Made by a program: the position numbers and the translations under genes | Notes under the pieces: generated by a model | Told to the model about the DNA's origin: nothing | Seen by the model: the letters and a program-made list of their open reading frames with translations, nothing else | Database searches by the model: none | Shown: piece after piece, positions 34,653 through 46,602 of the stretch | How the letters are laid out: each line of letters begins with the position of its first letter | Position numbering within the stretch: position 1 is the first letter of the stretch | Origin: Brachypodium distachyon | Lineage: Eukaryota > Streptophyta > Magnoliopsida > Poales > Poaceae | NCBI RefSeq assembly: GCF_000005505.3 | Contig: NC_016135.3 | Coordinates: 892,001-956,000 of the forward strand | DNA length: 64,000 bases | Direction of reading: 5' to 3'

Positions 34653-34837
34653 CTCCCTCCGTCCCATATGACGTGACTCAAATTTGTCTAAAAATGGACG
34701 TATCTTTGTACTAAAATGCGTCTAGATAAATACTCCCTCCGTCCCATATTGAGTGATTTTATATTACATGTATCTAGACGTTTTTAGGCATAAATACGTT
34801 CATGTTTGAACAAATTTGAGTTATGGGACGGAGGGAG
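34653..34837. mobile_element. Stowaway MITE (34733-34837) inserted next to or into a half Stowaway (34653-34730)
   Basis: 34733-34837 has matching termini CTCCCTCCGTCCCATAT and ATGGGACGGAGGGAG, with TA at 34731-34732 and 34838-34839. 34653-34730 has only the left terminus (CTCCCTCCGTCCCATATGAC) of a second one. Confidence 0.85.
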
Positions 34838-34839
34838 TA

Positions 34840-35618
34840 TAATATTTCGGCACTTTGGATGAAGGGAGTAGATAATTTGATGTCACCATTGCTTCCAGTC
34901 AATTTTGGTGTATTGGTGAGGATGGTGTGTGGGCGAGGATGATTAATATCTTGCATCAACGGTTTTAGGTGAAAATTGGTTGCATAGTGCTAGAACCGCG
35001 CTATGTAAAAGACATCACTTTTGAAAAATTAAGCTAGCAAGTTTTTCAAAAAAAAAAATTGTTCAGGGCTTTTTGCTAGTCTTTACATATAGTCGCTTCC
35101 ACACTATCTCGAAGCATGATCAGATAAAGAAACAACAGCACCATTTTCACCTTCCATTGCGCTTCTAATGAGCATGTCGAAAGTTGCACAAACCCTATTA
35201 TACATCATTGAAGATACTCTTATGCGCTTAAGATACATTTGAATCGACGCTAGACAGGCCATGTCCACCTTTGATCAGTGGACCGGACGAAAGAGTTTAG
35301 GCCCATGATAACAAAGCCCACTTGGTTGTCCCGTCTATCCCGATGAGGCTCGATACGGCTCCGCCGCCGGTGCCTGCCATAGAGCCCCACGGCGAGCGGC
35401 GCCAACATCTGCCAAGAGCCAAGATCTTATGGGACTCGCACGCGTAGCCGGCCGCCGCCTCCACTCAAATTCGCATCCGGATCTGATACAAGTCCGATTT
35501 CTCCCCCAAATTGGGGCTCAGTCCATATAGGGGAACCCTCGGACATCGAGCTATCTAGGATTTCCGTCTGTTAAAATTCTAATCTTTCATATAGTCTATG
35601 GTTTGATTCGGTGGAGCT
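34840..35618. other. Upstream region of the DUF6598 gene
   Basis: No ORF. The stretch 35340-35618 is the likely 5' UTR/promoter (GC-rich, with TCCATATAGGGG at about 35521). No firm core element. Confidence 0.4.
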
Positions 35619-37195
35619 ATGCCTGCGCTGGCTTTCTCTCACCAGGAGGAGGAACAAGAAGATCTTCATGACGCCCCTCTAGACCACGGCGATGGTACGA
35701 TTCCAAACTTCCCAGCTTTTTATTATACCAAGATTGTGTTGGCCGGGGGTGCATGCGCACTTGTTCTATGTCTTCTTATTTTCTTTCTCCTTGCATCATC
35801 AGTGCTACGATTTGTTCAAAGTGTTGGTTCCATGGAACCTGAGAAGAGGGCGCGGTTGATGAGAAGTAGCTTGGGCGTTCCACCCAAACCTTGGCCGATC
35901 GACTACTTACTTCCCGAGTCCTCTAGAGATCGGAGGCATGTGGGTGATTTATACTGGCACGAGTACTACCAAATGAATAAACTCTCAGAGGGTAAGTTAA
36001 TTCACTCCTACTAATTTCACTTCACGCTTATACATTTTAGTTTTACATTACATTCTTATAGTACTAACTAATTAACACGGTTGCTCCTTGCTTTTTTAGT
36101 AGCTTGTTTGCCTCCTGTGAGATATACTTATTGTTGTGACCAACAAGCTGCTCGGTGTTTTCACAAGCCCAGCCCTATGCTCCAAATCTTTTGTACAAGG
36201 GTGCATACCTATCTCGCGGATTTCAGCAACCAAGTCGAGGTATATGGTCATATCGCAGTCCGTTATGCTGAGGATTATCGCCGCAATTATCTTTTCAACC
36301 GATCCTGAGATAACCCGCTCACCATCAATTCGGTAAGTAATTTCTATGCTTTTTAAAGCATTTATCTCTAACTGTTAACTTATGTTTATATTAACCAATC
36401 AACTGTGACTATATATATAACACTTCATTTGTGCGTGGTTTGCTCGGTCATGCCACTATTACTACCTCATGGTATTGGAAACAAAATATCAAGATCTTTA
36501 TTTTGACTGGGCACCGCAGTGATTGAAAATGGTTTTTCTTAAATCATGTGCCGGATGTCATAATACTTGCCGTATGTCACATGTCATTGCCGTATGCTGA
36601 CTCTTTATTATCTTAAAATAAATTTCAGGCTAGTGACTATCTGCAATTGTTGAGCCCCAAAAGAGGCATGTCCATGCAATTTGATTGCCTGATTGAAGTT
36701 GATATTAAAATAAAGGCGTTGTCAGGCGATACAGATGACAAAACTTTAATTGATGGATGTGTTGACTTAGTCGAGGGCCGTGCAACTTTCGACATGTTCA
36801 TTAGAAGCACAATTGAAGGTGAAAATGGTGCTGTTGTTTTCTATCTGATCATCCTTCGAGATAGTGTCGAAGCGACTATAGAGATGAACTTCTTGGAAGT
36901 GCCTGGAGATGGGTTTGATATAAAGATGTGTGGGTATACTGCCAGTTGGAAGAACTTGTATCCCTTCATAGACGAACAATGTGATTGTGATAGCTCTGTC
37001 GCCTCAGTTGGAAAATTTCCCCGATATTTCGTAGCAGCTGTGGAGATGGATGACACGCTGTTTATTGATTTTATGGATGGGAATATGCCAATTTCATTTA
37101 AAGCAGCTATTCATGGCAGTGAAGAAAAAGAATATTGTTTCTGCAACGGTGCTGTGGTGTCCGTGAAGGTGTCTTGGTCGGCAGCCCGCTATTAA
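35619..37195 (+). pseudogene. DUF6598-domain protein gene, 3 exons, with one premature TGA
   Basis: Exons 35619-35991, 36100-36332 and 36629-37195 join by GT-AG introns with matching phases (390 codons if read through). A membrane segment lies at about residues 38-60 (VLAGGACALVLCLLIFFLLA). The C-terminal half, from VEVYGHIAVRY through LLSPKRGMSM to VVSVKVSWS, is the grass-expanded DUF6598 domain. Its function is unknown; relatives with this domain often occur in tandem families in cereals. A TGA at 36306-36308 interrupts NRS-DNP, where relatives carry Arg (NRSRD), explainable by CGA to TGA, a CpG transition. Everything downstream stays open, so the stop is recent, or the gene is read through, or the assembly has an error. 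Confidence 0.8.
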
Positions 37196-37621
37196 GGAAT
37201 ATTAGAGGATAATTAAGTACTATTTGCGTTCAGGAAGATATGTTAATTTAGATAAGGCTTGCTTATTGACGTACTACTTTAGCATGTCATATGAATCACA
37301 TGTGAGATTTGCGTCTTATCTTAATGTATATTATCTGCATACTAGCACGTTTGGATCAGGTTTTCGTATGACATTAATTTAATACAAGTTCTAGTTCTTG
37401 CAAATTTCTTGTTATATATAATTTCAAGCTTCAGTCCAGGCTTTTCTGCTTGAACATTGTTAATATTGTTCTTGTCGTAGAACAACACTTAGAGTATAGG
37501 GTGCCAACGCTCGACAGCACAAGTTGCCAGGATAACATAACTTAGTTGGTTACAGAAAACAGAGTTGCCATTCTATATATCACTGGTTTCCATGATTTTC
37601 TTATCCTTTGAAAGTTACCAG
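37196..37621. other. 3' UTR and flank of the DUF6598 gene
   Basis: The first ~50 bases are conserved in the inverted fragment at 31605-31680, showing that the duplication included the 3' UTR. No other feature. Confidence 0.5.
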
Positions 37622-37881
37622 GGAAGAGTTTCATGCACCGAAACAATACACCCAAAAGTTCGGGCTGATGGAGAAAGGAGAGCAATCAACTTGTAATTTA
37701 ACATCCTCCCTCTCACGGACCTAAACGTGAACCGAAAGTGCTTGCAATTTAATTGCGCCAGTAAGGTCTCGAACTCAGGACTTCTTCGCTCTAACACGAT
37801 GAAGAGTTTCATGCACCGAAGCAGTATACCCAAAAGATCAAGCTGATGGGGAAAAGAGGATAATCCACTTATAATTCAACA
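37622..37881 (-). mobile_element. TRIM (terminal-repeat retrotransposon in miniature), 260 bp
   Basis: Two ~82-bp direct repeats (37800-37881 and 37622-37703) share CTTTTGGGT and TTCGGTGCATGAAACTCTTC. On the minus strand the first ends in CA and is followed by TCGTGTTAGAGC, a worn form of the Met-tRNA primer site TGGTATCAGAGC. A purine tract GAGAGGGAGGA immediately precedes the TG of the second repeat. Flanks AGCAG and ACCAG may be a worn 5-bp duplication. It encodes no protein. Confidence 0.8.
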
Positions 37882-38846
37882 AGCAGGTTCCCACGTGCAA
37901 GTTGTTATATTGTAAGCACAATAGGATGTAAAAGTATAATATTTAGACGAGTGCATTTGGAGGAAAAAAAAACATGGATGATTGGACACTTAGTCCTTTC
38001 TAGGCAAAGAGCAAATTAATGTAGGCAAAACTATCAAATTGCGGGCACTGAACCAAGTGCCATTACTTTACAAGCCGAAACAAGTTATTTTGTAGAATAT
38101 TTTTTATATATCCTCCTTATCGTCACCCTGAGCTCTTTCAACCTGTGGACCCTCACTCTCTTGGAGGCTGCTTACATATACTGCAGGGTGATAGGAGCAG
38201 TCTCCAAGCTAGGAGGTTTTTCTCTAAGCTTGTTGGGTCCCCAATGAAGGAGAAGGTTTAGAAAACATACTGTTCTACTTGATTTTTAGTCCCAACCAAG
38301 GGAATGAACTAAAGAAAATTATGCCAAGTAAAGATTGATTGTGGGTCCCAGCTTAGAGTTTGACATGCATAGCCTCTGAACACTGGTATATCCCTAATCA
38401 CTACAAAACGACTTCATGTAGAACTAGTAGCAAAGCTAAGTTGGAAAGAATTATGAATCAAAACTTAACGGGTAAGCATACGATCCTTGAAGGGATCAGC
38501 CATGGAGGATTGTCCTACTAGATAGTTGTTAACTAGCATGGAACAATAAAACATGAAGACCTTGATTAGATCTGAAACCAATAGGCTGTCATATTCTTAT
38601 ATCAAGTTTTCCCTGTCGTAAAGCAAGGTCAGTGACATCTGACACCACGAAATATAGTAATCGTGGTCCAATCATTATAAAATCTGTTTGCAACCTCCAT
38701 TATTGTTCATTGTTCCTTGATAAAACTTCAAAATCAATCAGTTAGTTGGTCAAACCTGAGAGTAAGGCAGCAGAACCACACAGAGCTTGTGTCGATCTGA
38801 AACAAAAACGATCAAAATCAGGATTCAGTGAAGAAGGACATTCTCC
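37882..38846. other. Upstream region of the first DUF4220/DUF594 gene
   Basis: No ORF or repeat structure that I can name. The 5' UTR probably lies within 38700-38846. Confidence 0.4.
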
Positions 38847-41090
38847 ATGGATCATCAAGGGGGTGGGCAGCAAGAATCAGTGAACATGACAAAGGCGCTG
38901 GATGCTCTGTCTCCCTGGGTAAGAAACCCGCGGAGGATCATCGTCCAAATCGAAGCTTTTGTGGTTGCTGCGGTCATGCTGCTACTCTTGCAGCTCATCC
39001 TCGGCTCATTCAGACCGCAGTCCAGGAGTGCCTTCATCCAAGTAGGTTCTTGGATGGCATACAAACTGTCATTCCCTGTCGTCACCTACACCCTGGGCAT
39101 GATGCAGAGCTCCCCCGTCAAGAACGCTCTGTATCCCGTCTGGGCGGTATCGCTGTTCCTGGTGGCCGGGAGCACGACAGCCGTCAAGGCTTTCGATCTC
39201 GACGACAACAAGCAGTGGAAGCTCTACCTCTTCGAGCTGTTCCAGTATGCGCTGTACTCAGGTCTCACTCTTGGATTGCTGTTCCCATATGGCTTCAAGG
39301 AAAGCTTCAACTTGAAGAATCTCATGTTTCAGGAACATCATCATCAAACTGGAAACAAGGTGACATTTGCCATCGTGATCCTCAACTTACTTGTATTCTT
39401 TACGCATATTACCAAAGTCATCTCATGCCGGTTTGTTTGCAAAACCAATCCTAGTCGAGCAGTGACTGAGTTCATGAAGAATCAGGCCACCAGATGCGAT
39501 TATATGAACAGTCAACCTTTCGAACGCGATCCTGTGAGCATGAAGGGGTACAACTACCCAGTTCGCTGCCAGTCCGTCATTCTTCGACAGGCCAGTGGAG
39601 TAAACACGGCAGGTATGGATCGTATAATCACAGTCGACATGTATGGCAGTGTGACGGAAAGCTCTTGAGCTCAGACAGCGGTGCTCAGTTGAAAGACTTG
39701 TGCCTGTCATATGCCTTGTTTAAGCTGCTGAGACAGAGGTATTTTGGAATGGTATGTGCAGAGGCAAGTCTTCCTGAAACACATGATTTTGTGTTCAAGG
39801 GATTGCTGTCGGCAGAAGATAGATATGAAATAGCATTCAAGATTGTTGAGGTTGAGTTGGGCTTCTTGCATGATTACTTCTTCACTACATATTATGTTAT
39901 CCGTAAGCAGCAGATACCTCTGTTCGTAATGATGCTCGTGAGGATAATACTCATTCTGTTTGTTGGAGCATATGTGCTTCCAGATTCACTGTCTATTGAG
40001 ACGCCATCTGCTGCCATTGAAGTTCACCCGAAAGCAGCTGATACCATCATCACTCTGCTAGTTCTGTGCATGATTGTTTTCGTCGAACTACTCCAAGCTG
40101 CATGCTATATGGCGTCAGATTGTCTTAAGGTGTCACTTACTTGCAAATACGTCAGAAATGCACATCTGGGAGGCATCAAGTTCTTTGTGAGCCTTGTTGG
40201 TTTTTACAGCAGGTTTAGCATATTCAGATATTGGACTGGCAAAATTGGCCAGTGCTCAGTAATTTCAGAGTGCCAATCATTTGCCAGCAACCTCCAATAT
40301 GTCCTCAAGCCCAGAAAAAATCCATTTGAGTTGGCCTATGAGCTTACTTTCCCTAAGAAAAAAGCCTCCGTCAACTTGACCAGTAAATTGAAGATAGCAA
40401 TTGCTAGAAACCTGAAAGCAAGCAATGGCTACCTAACTAATGGAGAAGCATCACCAAAAAAGAACAATGTGCTTGAGCAGTTCTCCTGGGCATTAAGAGG
40501 TCCAACTGAGATAGAGGTCATATTAGTTTGGCACATGGCTACTGATTACTGTGAACTCGCCGAATCTAAACCTATGGAACAACACAGATATTAGGACTTC
40601 TCAGGAGGAGAAAGAGGCAGCTACATGCCACCAAGAATTTGCAGTAACCTTATCAAGATATTGTGCCTATCTGATAGACTATGCCCCAGAACTACTCCAT
40701 GGGTATGTGGATGCAGAGTTAGGCATTGCTAGGATGATGAAAGAAGTAAGTGAAACTATTGGCTCCCTTTCTTCCATTGATGCAAAGTACAAGGCTATGC
40801 ATGATTTAGAGGAGAGAGAGGAAGAGGATGACACCGTCTTCCGTAAAGGCGTCAAGCTTGGGAAGCAGCTCGAGCGCATGGACAATAGCAACCTGCGTTG
40901 GAAGTTGATGGCTGAACTGTGGGCTGAGAAGATTATCTACATTGCACCATCTGACAATGTCAAAAAGCACATGGAATTCCTTGCAAAGGGGGGAGAATTT
41001 CTAACACATCTCTGGGCTCTCTTATCTCACGCTGGCATCCTCAAGATTGACAGGGACAATAGCCTAGCCACGATGCCCGGCCAACCATAA
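38847..41090 (+). pseudogene. DUF4220/DUF594 membrane protein gene with two compensating frameshifts
   Basis: The gene is single-exon in layout, about 748 codons. Frame one (38847-39668) holds the N-terminus with several hydrophobic segments (AFVVAAVMLLLLQLIL, VTFAIVILNLLVFF) typical of DUF4220. The frame then shifts near 39640, where the expected word VWQCDGKLLSSD continues one base off, and runs to TAG 40592-40594, including WHMATDYCE. It returns to the first frame by about 40590 (EEKEAATCHQEFAVTLSRY) and finishes with the DUF594 tail (MAELWAEKIIYIAPSDN, HLWALLSHAGIL) at TAA 41088-41090. One missing and one extra base cancel. It is either a young pseudogene or assembly error. Family function is unknown; an intact paralogue is at 61120. 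Confidence 0.82.
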
Positions 41091-42451
41091 CAAGAAAGTG
41101 TATGATTCAACACAAAAGGCCTTTGGTCAATCGCCAAATGTTGTAGGCTAATCATAGAGACACATGTTTCATTTTCTATGGTTATCATGAATTACTCCCC
41201 CGTTCATAAATAGGTGACCTTTTGGTCCTGCTGGACGAAGTCCCCAGTATTCATCTTTGACCAAACATGGTGCTGTAGTAGTAAAAATTTAGAAAGTAAT
41301 GATACTGATGGTTGGGTTGACGAACACTAGTAAAGTGGTAATAATGGGTAATGCTAGGGAACACCATGTGTATGCTGAACCCGCCATTGGAGGGACACTA
41401 GCAGAAATGTTTACCGTGTTCTTGTCGAGTGTCAAATCGGTTGGTGAAAGCACCCAACTCCTGATCCAGTCGCCGCTGCAGATCCAAAATCCCCCGCCGC
41501 GCGCTCCTCTACGCCATTGCAGGGCGCGGCGGCGGCGGCGGCTGGGCAGGTCTCCTTTGGCCCCTGTTCTTCTAGACCTGACCTGGTGGTGCGGCGACGC
41601 GGAGCTTCGGTCTCTGCGCCCTGCCCTCGTTGTGGTCGCCGGCGTCCAGCTTTGAACGAGGCTTGGCTGATTCTGGCGCTGCTGCCCGTTATTGTCCATC
41701 AGACTGAGAGCTTATCTTCCGATTTGCTTTCTTTTTGACTTTTCAGAATTGCACATTCTTTTCTCTTAATTTAATTTGAAAAACATTACAAGACAAATGC
41801 ACTTCGTTTGCATATTCTTTTTTCAATTGAACTTTGTTTGTCATACAATGTATTAATGCTCATTTGTATTGGGGGTATGAATTAGATATGCTTACCAAGT
41901 GTTCAAATATAAGCTTAAGACGTCCACACGCATCCCAGTTTTAAAATGTCTTACAATCTCAATGACATAATGTTTATATCAATACAGCTCATACTAACCG
42001 CTGATCAAACTTAAATCTTAATATGTGTGGTAGGCTTAAATTTTTAGAACAGAGGAAGTATTTCTTACGCTAACAATTCTTTTGCCTATAAGTTTAACTC
42101 TCAAGGAAGAGAAAGTTTAGGACTTCAGAGTTCAGGCATGTAACAAGACAATGGATTTAAATGAGTACATGTCATTCATTCATATAATTCATTCCAATGA
42201 GTACATAACAGACAATGGATTTAAACATTATGAAAGAAGAAGACAACATCATCAGTTGGTTAGAATAGTTCAGCTATACATGTCATTCATTCATTTAGTG
42301 AGGATTCTGTCTGAACTTGAACAGAAGTGAAGCTGCATCCGTCTGATGGACAATGGTATCTTGATACTCTGTACCTTCTAGTCTCTAGGCACAAACTTCA
42401 CGTATGGTACTCCTACATCCTAAACAAGGTGCTCTGAATTTGTGCTCCACC
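41091..42451. other. Intergenic, with a GC-rich island
   Basis: The stretch 41205-41290 carries a MITE-like terminus (ATTACTCCCCCGTTCATAAA). The stretch 41450-41660 is a GC-rich exon-like island with no recognised product. 42320-42451 is probably CDT1 3' UTR. Confidence 0.45.
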
Positions 42452-44992
42452 CTACTCAGCACCATACAGCCTTTGTCGAATCTCTGCCTGGCTCAGTGCT
42501 GTATCGACGCTGAAAATGACGAACAGCATGATTTAGGATATGTAATGGTGCAAGAGAATAGTTGTCAAGTCTTGCTGTAGTAAAAATATTTATGCATTGG
42601 TGAAGAGTGTTTACCAGCATAGAACATCTCCAGTTCGTGCGGTCTTCTCAGAGATCCACTCTGGAACAAACTCTTGCAACAATCTCAATTGCTCTTCGAC
42701 CTCGCCTGTATATGTAGTAGTTCAACATCAGAATTCACGCTGCAGACGGAAGTTGAAGCAGATAAGACAGAAGGAACAGCCCACACTTACCCCTGTCCAC
42801 TATCTTCGGGTTACTTGCAGTTATCTTGTGGATGAGTTCCTGCTTTGTCATTACAGAACGCTGCTTTGACTGATAGATAAGGAAGATGATGTCGAAGGTA
42901 CTGGGCAGGGATGCTATAAGCTTTTGCCTTTGAACCTGGCCGGCAAAGCCTGTTTCCTTCTCCTCTAAGGCCCTCTTCTCCTTCTCCTTGACCTGCAAGT
43001 AACAAATCTGTTATCCTTCATGCACAGGGCAAAACTGAAAATATGACTGCCACAAACTAAAGATCCAGAAGATCTTACCGACTGCAAGAGAGACTTGGGA
43101 AGGAAACTGAGTAACTCGTCATCATCATCAATGGCAGACGTGCTCGTACTTTGGTTCTTTTCCTCCATACTACTTGCATTCTTTGTAGGGGTCATGAACA
43201 ATTTTGCCCTGGCTGAACGCTTGGCCATCGTCAGGGGTGGTGTGTCGCACACAGTAGCAGAGATTGGGCGCTTTGGTGTGTGAAGGCCCGGTGTGGCTGC
43301 CATTAATCTCACTGGTGTAGAAGCAAACTTAGCAGGAGTCCCTTCTGAAACACCAAACTTTAGTGCAACATCATTGCCACCTTTTTCTTGCACTTGGGCT
43401 TCATGATCTATGCCACCAGAATCAGAACTGAGTAGCGACTTCCTGCTCAATGGAGATTGGGTAGTTGTTGGCTCAACCTTTGCCACTGGACTGGTTCCAC
43501 TAGCAGTTGCAGGACAGGTTGAAGATCTCTGTGAAAACCTTCTCTTGAAGGAATGTGACATGTGAGACATCATAACAGGCTGCTGTTCGGCGAGACACGG
43601 TGATGGCACAGCAGGTGCAACTTGAGGAACTCTTGGTGAGAACTGAGCCACACTTGATTTTGTCCGAGTAAACGGATGCGGCAGCTCATGCTCTGGAATG
43701 TCATCTCCCTGAAAGATAAATTACAGAAACACCATTAATTATTAATATCCACTATGAATACACCAAGTAGCATATCATCTTAGCAATAACTAGCTCTAAT
43801 TACATAGTCACTGATCTGTTTCAAAAAAACTTGCACAGATAGTTATATGATAAAAGTGTGAAGACAGTATTAGTATACCTCAGGATGGCTCCTGAAGAAA
43901 TCCACAAGCCTCTGCCTGAAGATCCTTCTCAAGGCTGAGTACTGAGTTTCACCCTTTTGCGTCGCACAGCCCTCAATTGCATCAACCAGGAGGTTCACCT
44001 GAAGATCAGGCTTCATACAGCAAGTCTTCTCATCACGCAGGAGTATCTTGTTGATGACAATAGCCTCGGGCATTATGTACTTGAGCTGCGCCAGGTTGCC
44101 GTAGGTAAACCTCCTGCGATGAGGATTAAGAGAATTAGAGACTGAATTGTGACAATCTGAGGCAGTAGCAGTTCCCTGAATATTTATGAAGAGAGGATAT
44201 GTACCGCTCGGATAAATTCTGAATGCTAGCGCAGATGTTGGGGAAGGTTGCCTTGGATCCCTTCATGCGGAGAAGTCGGGTGGAGCTCTCAAAGCAATTG
44301 AAGAACTCGCAGAGCATCTCATAGCTGACCACGGACAGAAACCAAATTAGACATTAACCCCACCGCACTATAAAATTCCCTATAAAAGATCTTTGAATCC
44401 GAGAATTACTCCAATTTCAGTCATGGTGGTTATCATTTACAGAAACGAAATTCGTTAAATTGTTGTTGCTTTGACTACGCAGTAGGATAATCGGTCTGGT
44501 GGTCTGGAACTGAAATTACGAGTAAGGATTCAATTATCGGTGCGTAAACAAAGCGGACTAGATCCAACGCTAGCTACAGATCTTGTGTGTCTTTTACCTT
44601 TCCGGGAGCTTGACCTCGGGCTTGCGCTTGACGGGGCTCCGGCCCGCGCCGGCGCCCACGCCGAGCTCCCGCTCGACGGACTCGAGCGGGTCCTCCTGGG
44701 CGGCCTCCGCAGGGCCCTTTTCCGCCCGCCGCAGCCCGAGCGCGGCCCGCCGGACTTCCTTCACGGACAACGCCACGGTGCCGTTGCGCGCCCTCCGCGT
44801 CGACTCCACCTTTTCTGGCGTCCAGGTCAGATCCTCCGCCGCCGGCGCCACAACCTTCTGCGCTGGCTTCTCCGGCGTCGAGATCTGGTCGGCAAATAAG
44901 CCCGCCTTCTTGAGTTTCTGCGGCGTCCCAGCGATGGAACCCGCCGGCGCCGCCATCGTCTTGGCCTTCTTGGATGGGCTGGCGGCGTCCAT
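42452..44992 (-). CDS. CDT1: CDT1 DNA replication licensing factor, 7 exons, 576 aa
   Basis: Minus-strand exons 44992-44598, 44324-44205, 44113-43879, 43708-43079, 42992-42791, 42705-42615 and 42509-42452 join with GT-AG introns and matching phases. CDT1 helps ORC and CDC6 load the MCM helicase in G1. Residues ~132-250 (YEMLCEFFNCFESSTRLL, FPNICASIQNLSERRF, LAQLKYIMPEA) are the central winged-helix/geminin-type domain. Residues ~475-560 (LPSTFDIIFLIYQSKQRS, LLQEFVPEWIS) are the C-terminal winged helix that contacts MCM. The N-terminus is basic and rich in SPSK/TPEK and TPQK, likely CDK sites. The length is close to plant CDT1a. An ORF extending upstream of the chosen ATG lies in the promoter and is ignored. 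No damage is seen. Confidence 0.93.
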
Positions 44993-45124
44993 CGGGAGGA
45001 GGAGGATCTGGTAGGGTAGGGTTTGTGGAAGGAGGATTGGGGGATTTATGTAGGAGGAACTGATTTGGGAGGCGTTTATAGATTTACTACCCGGGAGGTT
45101 TGGTGGATCGGGGCGAGACGTTGC

Positions 45125-45236
45125 TTCGCGCCAATAACATTTGGCGGGAACGAGAGAAGGCGCGGAGCGCTGTGGGAGCGCCACGTGTGCTTCCGTGTGT
45201 TATTCGCGCCAAGCTGGGGGGAGCGTTTCCCGCCAA
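45125..45236. promoter_or_regulatory. Cluster of four E2F-type sites upstream of CDT1
   Basis: TTCGCGCCAA at 45125-45134 and 45203-45212, TTTGGCGGGAA at 45140-45150, and TTTCCCGCCAA at 45226-45236. All fit the E2F consensus TTTSSCGS in one orientation or the other, within 112 bp and about 135-245 bp upstream of the ATG. CDT1 is a known E2F target at G1/S in plants and animals. Confidence 0.75.
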
Positions 45237-45415
45237 GCACAGGTTGGAGAGGCCCATGCAAAAGCATCGGCAGAAGGCCCGTTTACTACGAAGTCCAAGT
45301 TGTGCCGAAGATACAAGATGGCTTCAACCTTCAACAAAAAATGTCCTAGGGAACCCTGATGTTTCTTCTCACAAAAGAAAATAAAACTAGGGATCCCTGC
45401 TTGCTATACCACGTA

Positions 45416-45540
45416 CTTTCTCGGTCCAACAAAAAATATTTCAAGTTTGTCAAAATTTAGATGTATCTAAACATGACTTAGTGTATAGATGCATTCAAAT
45501 TTAATCAAAATTGAGACATCCTTTGTTGGACGGAGGAAGC
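45416..45540. mobile_element. Stowaway-like MITE
   Basis: Left end CTTTCTCGGTCCAACAAAAA and right end TTTGTTGGACGGAGGAAG are imperfect inverses, with TA on the left. Confidence 0.65.
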
Positions 45541-45708
45541 ATGATATTTTAGGATGCATATCTGCTTATAGCCCAACATGACTTGACTTCGATGGACTTT
45601 TTATCCATATATATAGGTAGCAGTGAGAAAAAAATCATCATAACTTTACTCTAACTATGTGTCACCTTCGTGTTAGCGCAAACAATTCTTTGAGCCTCTT
45701 TATATCAA

Positions 45709-46593
45709 GAGTAAATTACAGAAAATCATCACATTAGAAGTTAGGGTTTCACATAGGCGTCAGTTTTCGTTTTAGTTACAGAAAACCACCGGATTTGATT
45801 AACCCTCGCTCGTTAGTGCCTAAGCTCGAAACTGACAAGGATGGCCCACCATCGGGCCTACGTGTCTTGCCAGCATGGATTGTCAGAGGCATTTGATGAG
45901 CCAGCTCGTCTGGCCATGGACCGGCGTCCTCACCACTCATGACAACGACGGCGCAAGGGGAAGAGTGCGGCCTCGCCGGCACCACCGGGAAGACATCGCC
46001 GCCGCCACGCACGCACACGCAGAATTTTGCTGCGGGTCAGACCGTCAGCGCGGCGGCGGCGTGCACTTGCAGAGGCGACGACGGCGGGTGCGGGTGGAAA
46101 AGACGGCTCGCGCGGGGCACCGTTTGGCGCGCTGCGGTGGTCTCGCCGCGGGCGGAGGCAGGTGGCGGCAGCGGGCGGCACGCCAGCGACGGCGGGCGGC
46201 GGGCTAGAGCAGGAGCGGAGAGAGAGGAGGGAGCCCAAACTCCTGTCGGGTGGAGAAGAAGGAGGATGAGGGAGACAGCGACCACATCAAGCTCAGCGAT
46301 GGCAGCAAGTCACTGTTGCAGAGGATAAACGAGCAGGTGATGAGGCGCCCGCGCGTGCGGAGGCCTGCAGCGTGTGAGTCCGGGCTGAGAGAGATGACTC
46401 GATCAATGTCAAAATAGCGCATCAGCTGATGTGGCGCCAGCTAGACCTGACATGTGGACCCGCCTCGTCAGTTTCGGGCTTAAACGCTAACGAGCGAGGG
46501 ATTAAGCAAAGCCGATGGTTTTTTCAACTAAAACATAAATTGGTATATATGTGAAACCCTAACCTTTAGTGTGTTGTTTTTTTTAATTTACTC
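45709..46593. mobile_element. Mutator-like element (Pack-MULE candidate), 885 bp, perfect 9-bp duplication
   Basis: TTATATCAA flanks both ends (45700-45708, 46594-46602). Inverted ends of ~150 bp share GAGTAAATTA, GTTAGGGTTTCACATA and CTCGCTCGTTAG. No transposase. The interior (45930-46350) is GC-rich with long overlapping open frames on both strands (Ala/Gly/Arg-rich), which suggests captured gene sequence. The donor is not recognised. Confidence 0.85.
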
Positions 46594-46602
46594 TTATATC
46601 AA

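Noticed and set aside
39600..39700. An intron to explain the first frameshift in the DUF4220/DUF594 gene
   Set aside because: Conserved wording is continuous across the shift with one base missing, and there is no acceptor near; the intact paralogue has one coding exon.
43095..43283. Plus-strand 62-aa frame with a hydrophobic segment
   Set aside because: It is the reverse complement of CDT1 exon 4.
45875..46328. GC-rich ORFs as a host gene
   Set aside because: They lie wholly inside a Mutator-like element and have no recognised domain.
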